17,482 nucleotides of DNA from Sergeia podlipaevii (lineage: Eukaryota; Euglenozoa; Kinetoplastea; Trypanosomatida; Trypanosomatidae): contig JASANZ010001820.1 of assembly GCA_030849805.1 (NCBI GenBank), forward strand, positions 1 to 17,482, in the 5' to 3' direction. Shown here in pieces: positions 15,228-17,482 of the stretch; position 1 is the first letter of the stretch, and every line of letters begins with the position of its first letter. The position numbers were made by a program, and so were the translations under genes. The notes beneath the pieces were generated by a model. It searched no databases, was not told the origin of the DNA, and saw nothing but the letters and a program-made list of their open reading frames with translations.

Positions 15228-17105
15228 ATGGCAGGTGAGCTTCAGTCCTACGGTGGGCACATCAACGAGACCACCTTTCTATTATGCAAGCCTGATGCAG
15301 CCCAATCACATCGACAGATCCTTCAGATGGTCTCTGAGGCGGGCTTCCAGGTTCAGGCCAAGAGTTTCCGCATTACACGTGCTGTGGCACTCGAGCTTGT
15401 GTCTATGTTCCCATGTGTTCAGTACAAGCATCAGGCCGCTGTGGGAGGGATCTCGGCACGTGGTACGCGCAGCGGCAGCGGCATGTTAAGTCCCTCAGCT
15501 CGCATTGAGGCAACGCAAGGTAGTGGCGCTAGTGATGACGAAGACACGAGCCGCGCGCCACTCCCGTGGGCGTGGACGAGGAAGAAAGCTGCGCTTCACT
15601 ACGGTGAACAGTACGACGAAGATGCCGCCGATGCAGGCGTGTATCTGCGTAGCTCCGGAGCTGAGATGAGAGGGAATACTGATCATCGCACCAACCGCGG
15701 CAGCGCAAAGATGAAGGGCAGTGTCGGACGGCAAGACCGCAGTGGAGGGGGCGCGCCTTCCGGACCTCACGCGATGGTGTTCGCGGACATTATGCGATTG
15801 ACGTCACGTCATCGCGATACTGATGCCGGCGTGAATGCTGGCTTTTCCCCCGCAGAAGCAGACAGCTCTAATGTGCTGTTTGGTTCCACCTCACTCGGCA
15901 CAGGTACAGCACAGCAAGCGGGGAGGAATGAACTTGCTGCCTCTGCCGATGCTGCTCGTAGGAGCTTTGGTGGTGGCGCCGCAAACAGTCAACAACAACA
16001 ACAACAACGGCAGCAACACCGTGTCGCGAGTACAGCAATCATAAAAAGCAAACAACTAGAGGCAATGGCTTATGAGGAGCTGGTGAAGGAGCACGTGGCG
16101 CACCTCACGGGCGGGGGCACATGTCTCGCAGTGATACTCTCTGCTCCCAACGCGGTCGAGAAGTTGCTAGAACTAGTAGGTCCTGAGGTGCCGTCAGACG
16201 CCAGACGCGTGGCGCCCAATAGTATCCGCGCTACACTCGGCGTGGATGTTGTCCGCAACGCCGTGCATGCGGCCACGAACCTTACCGAGGCCAACGCATG
16301 TATCGCCGCGGTCTTTGGCTATGAGCCACAGTGCACGTCAGCAGCTGCAGCAGACAATGCTAGCGCACAAGGGCGTCTGGGGAGCGGCGGGCGTTTTGAT
16401 TGTAGGTCGGAATCCTCCTTGGTCAACTCCGCAAGTGGTGCTGGAAGGAGAGCAGGCGGTGAAGGACTACCACCAATAGTGATGCGGCCAGCCTTAGAGA
16501 TGCTGCGGCTTCAACAGCCCACTGGCTCACACATCACGCTTGCCTCTATACTGCCTGCACCATCAGCGTGTCCGCCAGAGACACTTCTTTCGCACTACAC
16601 AGGCGTACCACCGAGCACCGCATGGTCACGGGATGCTGTATCTGGAGGTGTGAGGCGAGTAGACTCCAACATGGGCCCAAGCACCGCCGATCCTCACCAG
16701 CGCGCTAATCCGTTGCGCATGCAGAGCACGCCGCAAAGTGAAAGCGCTGAAGAAACGCTCGCCCGTGCGCAGCGTGAGGTCGAGGAGGAGCGACGTCGTT
16801 TGGTGTCCGCAGGACGTGTGCTTCACTTACGAGAGATGGATTTATTACGGCGTGAGGAGGCGCTTCGGGATGCAACACTGCGAGTTGCAGAGACCACCAA
16901 TGCTGTGGCTTCCTCGACCAAGACAGGACTGGACAGCTATGAGAAGGAACGCAAGTTGGGGCTACCACCAAAAAAGCGAGGAGACTTGTCCATTCGGATT
17001 GAGTTCTCGACCTCCAATGCGGGTGGAACCAGTCCTGCTCCAGTGTCAATAATTAGTGCAGTAACTGAAACAGAAAGTAACGCGTATGTGCCTGCCGCTC
17101 CATAG
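15228..17105 (+). CDS. Nucleoside-diphosphate-kinase-fold protein with large insert and coiled-coil tail
   Basis: A 625-residue protein from the first ATG at 15228; the 40 upstream open codons lack ATG and pass through the TG repeat. Residues 14-65 match the start of an NDK domain, with TFLLCKPDA around the catalytic-site Lys21 and the helix EAGFQVQAKSFRITR. The domain resumes at about 275 with YEELVKEHVAHLTGGGTC and continues through APNAVEKLLELVGP and SIRATLGVDVVRNAVHA, ending near 367. His347 is the phospho-acceptor position. The insert (about 70-275) is Ser/Gly/Ala-rich with a Q run near 255-260. A low-complexity linker follows, then a charged coiled coil (about 505-555). Canonical NDKs are about 150 residues. 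The Arg and Thr expected between GPNA and the GP(T)DP-like turn look changed, so activity is uncertain. Divergent NDK proteins of this kind (NME5/NME7/NME8 type) are often axonemal; a flagellar role is inference. Confidence 0.88.
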   Translation: MAGELQSYGGHINETTFLLCKPDAAQSHRQILQMVSEAGFQVQAKSFRITRAVALELVSMFPCVQYKHQAAVGGISARGTRSGSGMLSPSARIEATQGSGASDDEDTSRAPLPWAWTRKKAALHYGEQYDEDAADAGVYLRSSGAEMRGNTDHRTNRGSAKMKGSVGRQDRSGGGAPSGPHAMVFADIMRLTSRHRDTDAGVNAGFSPAEADSSNVLFGSTSLGTGTAQQAGRNELAASADAARRSFGGGAANSQQQQQQRQQHRVASTAIIKSKQLEAMAYEELVKEHVAHLTGGGTCLAVILSAPNAVEKLLELVGPEVPSDARRVAPNSIRATLGVDVVRNAVHAATNLTEANACIAAVFGYEPQCTSAAAADNASAQGRLGSGGRFDCRSESSLVNSASGAGRRAGGEGLPPIVMRPALEMLRLQQPTGSHITLASILPAPSACPPETLLSHYTGVPPSTAWSRDAVSGGVRRVDSNMGPSTADPHQRANPLRMQSTPQSESAEETLARAQREVEEERRRLVSAGRVLHLREMDLLRREEALRDATLRVAETTNAVASSTKTGLDSYEKERKLGLPPKKRGDLSIRIEFSTSNAGGTSPAPVSIISAVTETESNAYVPAAP

Positions 17106-17117
17106 CGGAGACTAGTG

Positions 17118-17134
17118 AAAAAAAAAAAAAAAAA
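17118..17134. repeat. Poly(A) run of 17
   Basis: A homopolymer of 17 A placed 13 bases after a stop codon. It is also a likely site of sequencing-length error. Confidence 0.85.
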
Positions 17135-17173
17135 TCTGCATGTACGCTTTTGATGGTTTGTGCCTTTGCAGTG

Positions 17174-17190
17174 GTGTGTGTGTGTGTGTG
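17174..17190. repeat. TG dinucleotide repeat
   Basis: About eight TG units on the sense strand in the 3' spacer. Confidence 0.85.
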
Positions 17191-17482
17191 CGTGTACACG
17201 GTATACCTATCGCTACATATAGGTTGGCTGGTCTGTTCATTTACCGATGTAATATACTGGGGCAGTGCGGTACTGCTGGCTCCTCTTTCTCTTCTGTTGT
17301 TGTTTTGTTTTTTTGTTTGTTTTCCTTTTGCAGTAGGAGTACTCGTATCTCGTCTCTTGTTGCCTGGGTTGTCTTCCTTATTGGATAAAGGCTCCAGTAA
17401 TTGTCGTTATTGTTTTTTTTTTTTCAAAACGAGATGACAGAGAGGACGACGCATGCTTTTAGCACTACTCGCTTTCTTTCGT

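Larger units (their letters stand above)
17106..17482. other. 3' spacer, no gene seen
   Basis: It begins 13 bases after the NDK-like stop with a run of 17 A (17118-17134), then a TG repeat and T tracts (including 17411-17424). Frames here are T-rich or cross the TG repeat and are not convincing. It is presumably the 3' UTR of the NDK-like gene and the start of the next gene's acceptor region. Confidence 0.55.

Overview
The window looks like nuclear DNA of a trypanosomatid (kinetoplastid) flagellate. All seven supported protein genes lie on the + strand, head to tail, with no introns. They are GC-richer islands separated by AT-rich, T-rich spacers full of pyrimidine tracts followed by AG. That is the layout of a polycistronic transcription unit whose mRNAs are matured by trans-splicing and coupled polyadenylation. 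The genus cannot be fixed from sequence reading alone. No promoter, tRNA, rRNA, spliced-leader gene or transposon was recognised. One undetermined base (n) sits at 12590.

Layout: (1) 1-1053 spacer with a strong pyrimidine-tract/AG acceptor just before the first gene. (2) 1054-5538, a 1494-residue EDRF1-family protein with a TPR segment. (3) 6241-6777, a 178-residue basic protein with a probable mitochondrial presequence. (4) 7503-9215, a 570-residue ataxin-2/PBP1 homolog with LSm, LsmAD and a PAM2-like motif, followed by long polyglutamine. (5) 10607-10834, a 75-residue small protein standing out by base composition from very AT-rich flanks. (6) 11177-12355, a 392-residue protein of unknown function with a helix-turn-helix-like N-terminal part and a marked base-composition change along the gene. 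(7) 13410-13940, a 176-residue four-helix membrane protein. (8) 15228-17105, a 625-residue nucleoside-diphosphate-kinase-fold protein in which the kinase domain is split by a roughly 200-residue insert and followed by a coiled coil.

The genes do not form a pathway. In trypanosomatids neighbours in a transcription unit are usually unrelated, and control is mainly after transcription. The PBP1 homolog belongs to that machinery: its known relatives bind poly(A)-binding protein and MKT1 to stabilise mRNAs. The items most worth a second look are the PAM2-like motif and polyQ blocks of the PBP1 homolog, the EDRF1-family protein in an organism group with little gene-specific transcription control, the split NDK protein, the small 75-residue gene with a hairpin just after its stop, and the consistent TG-on-sense orientation of the longer spacer dinucleotide repeats.
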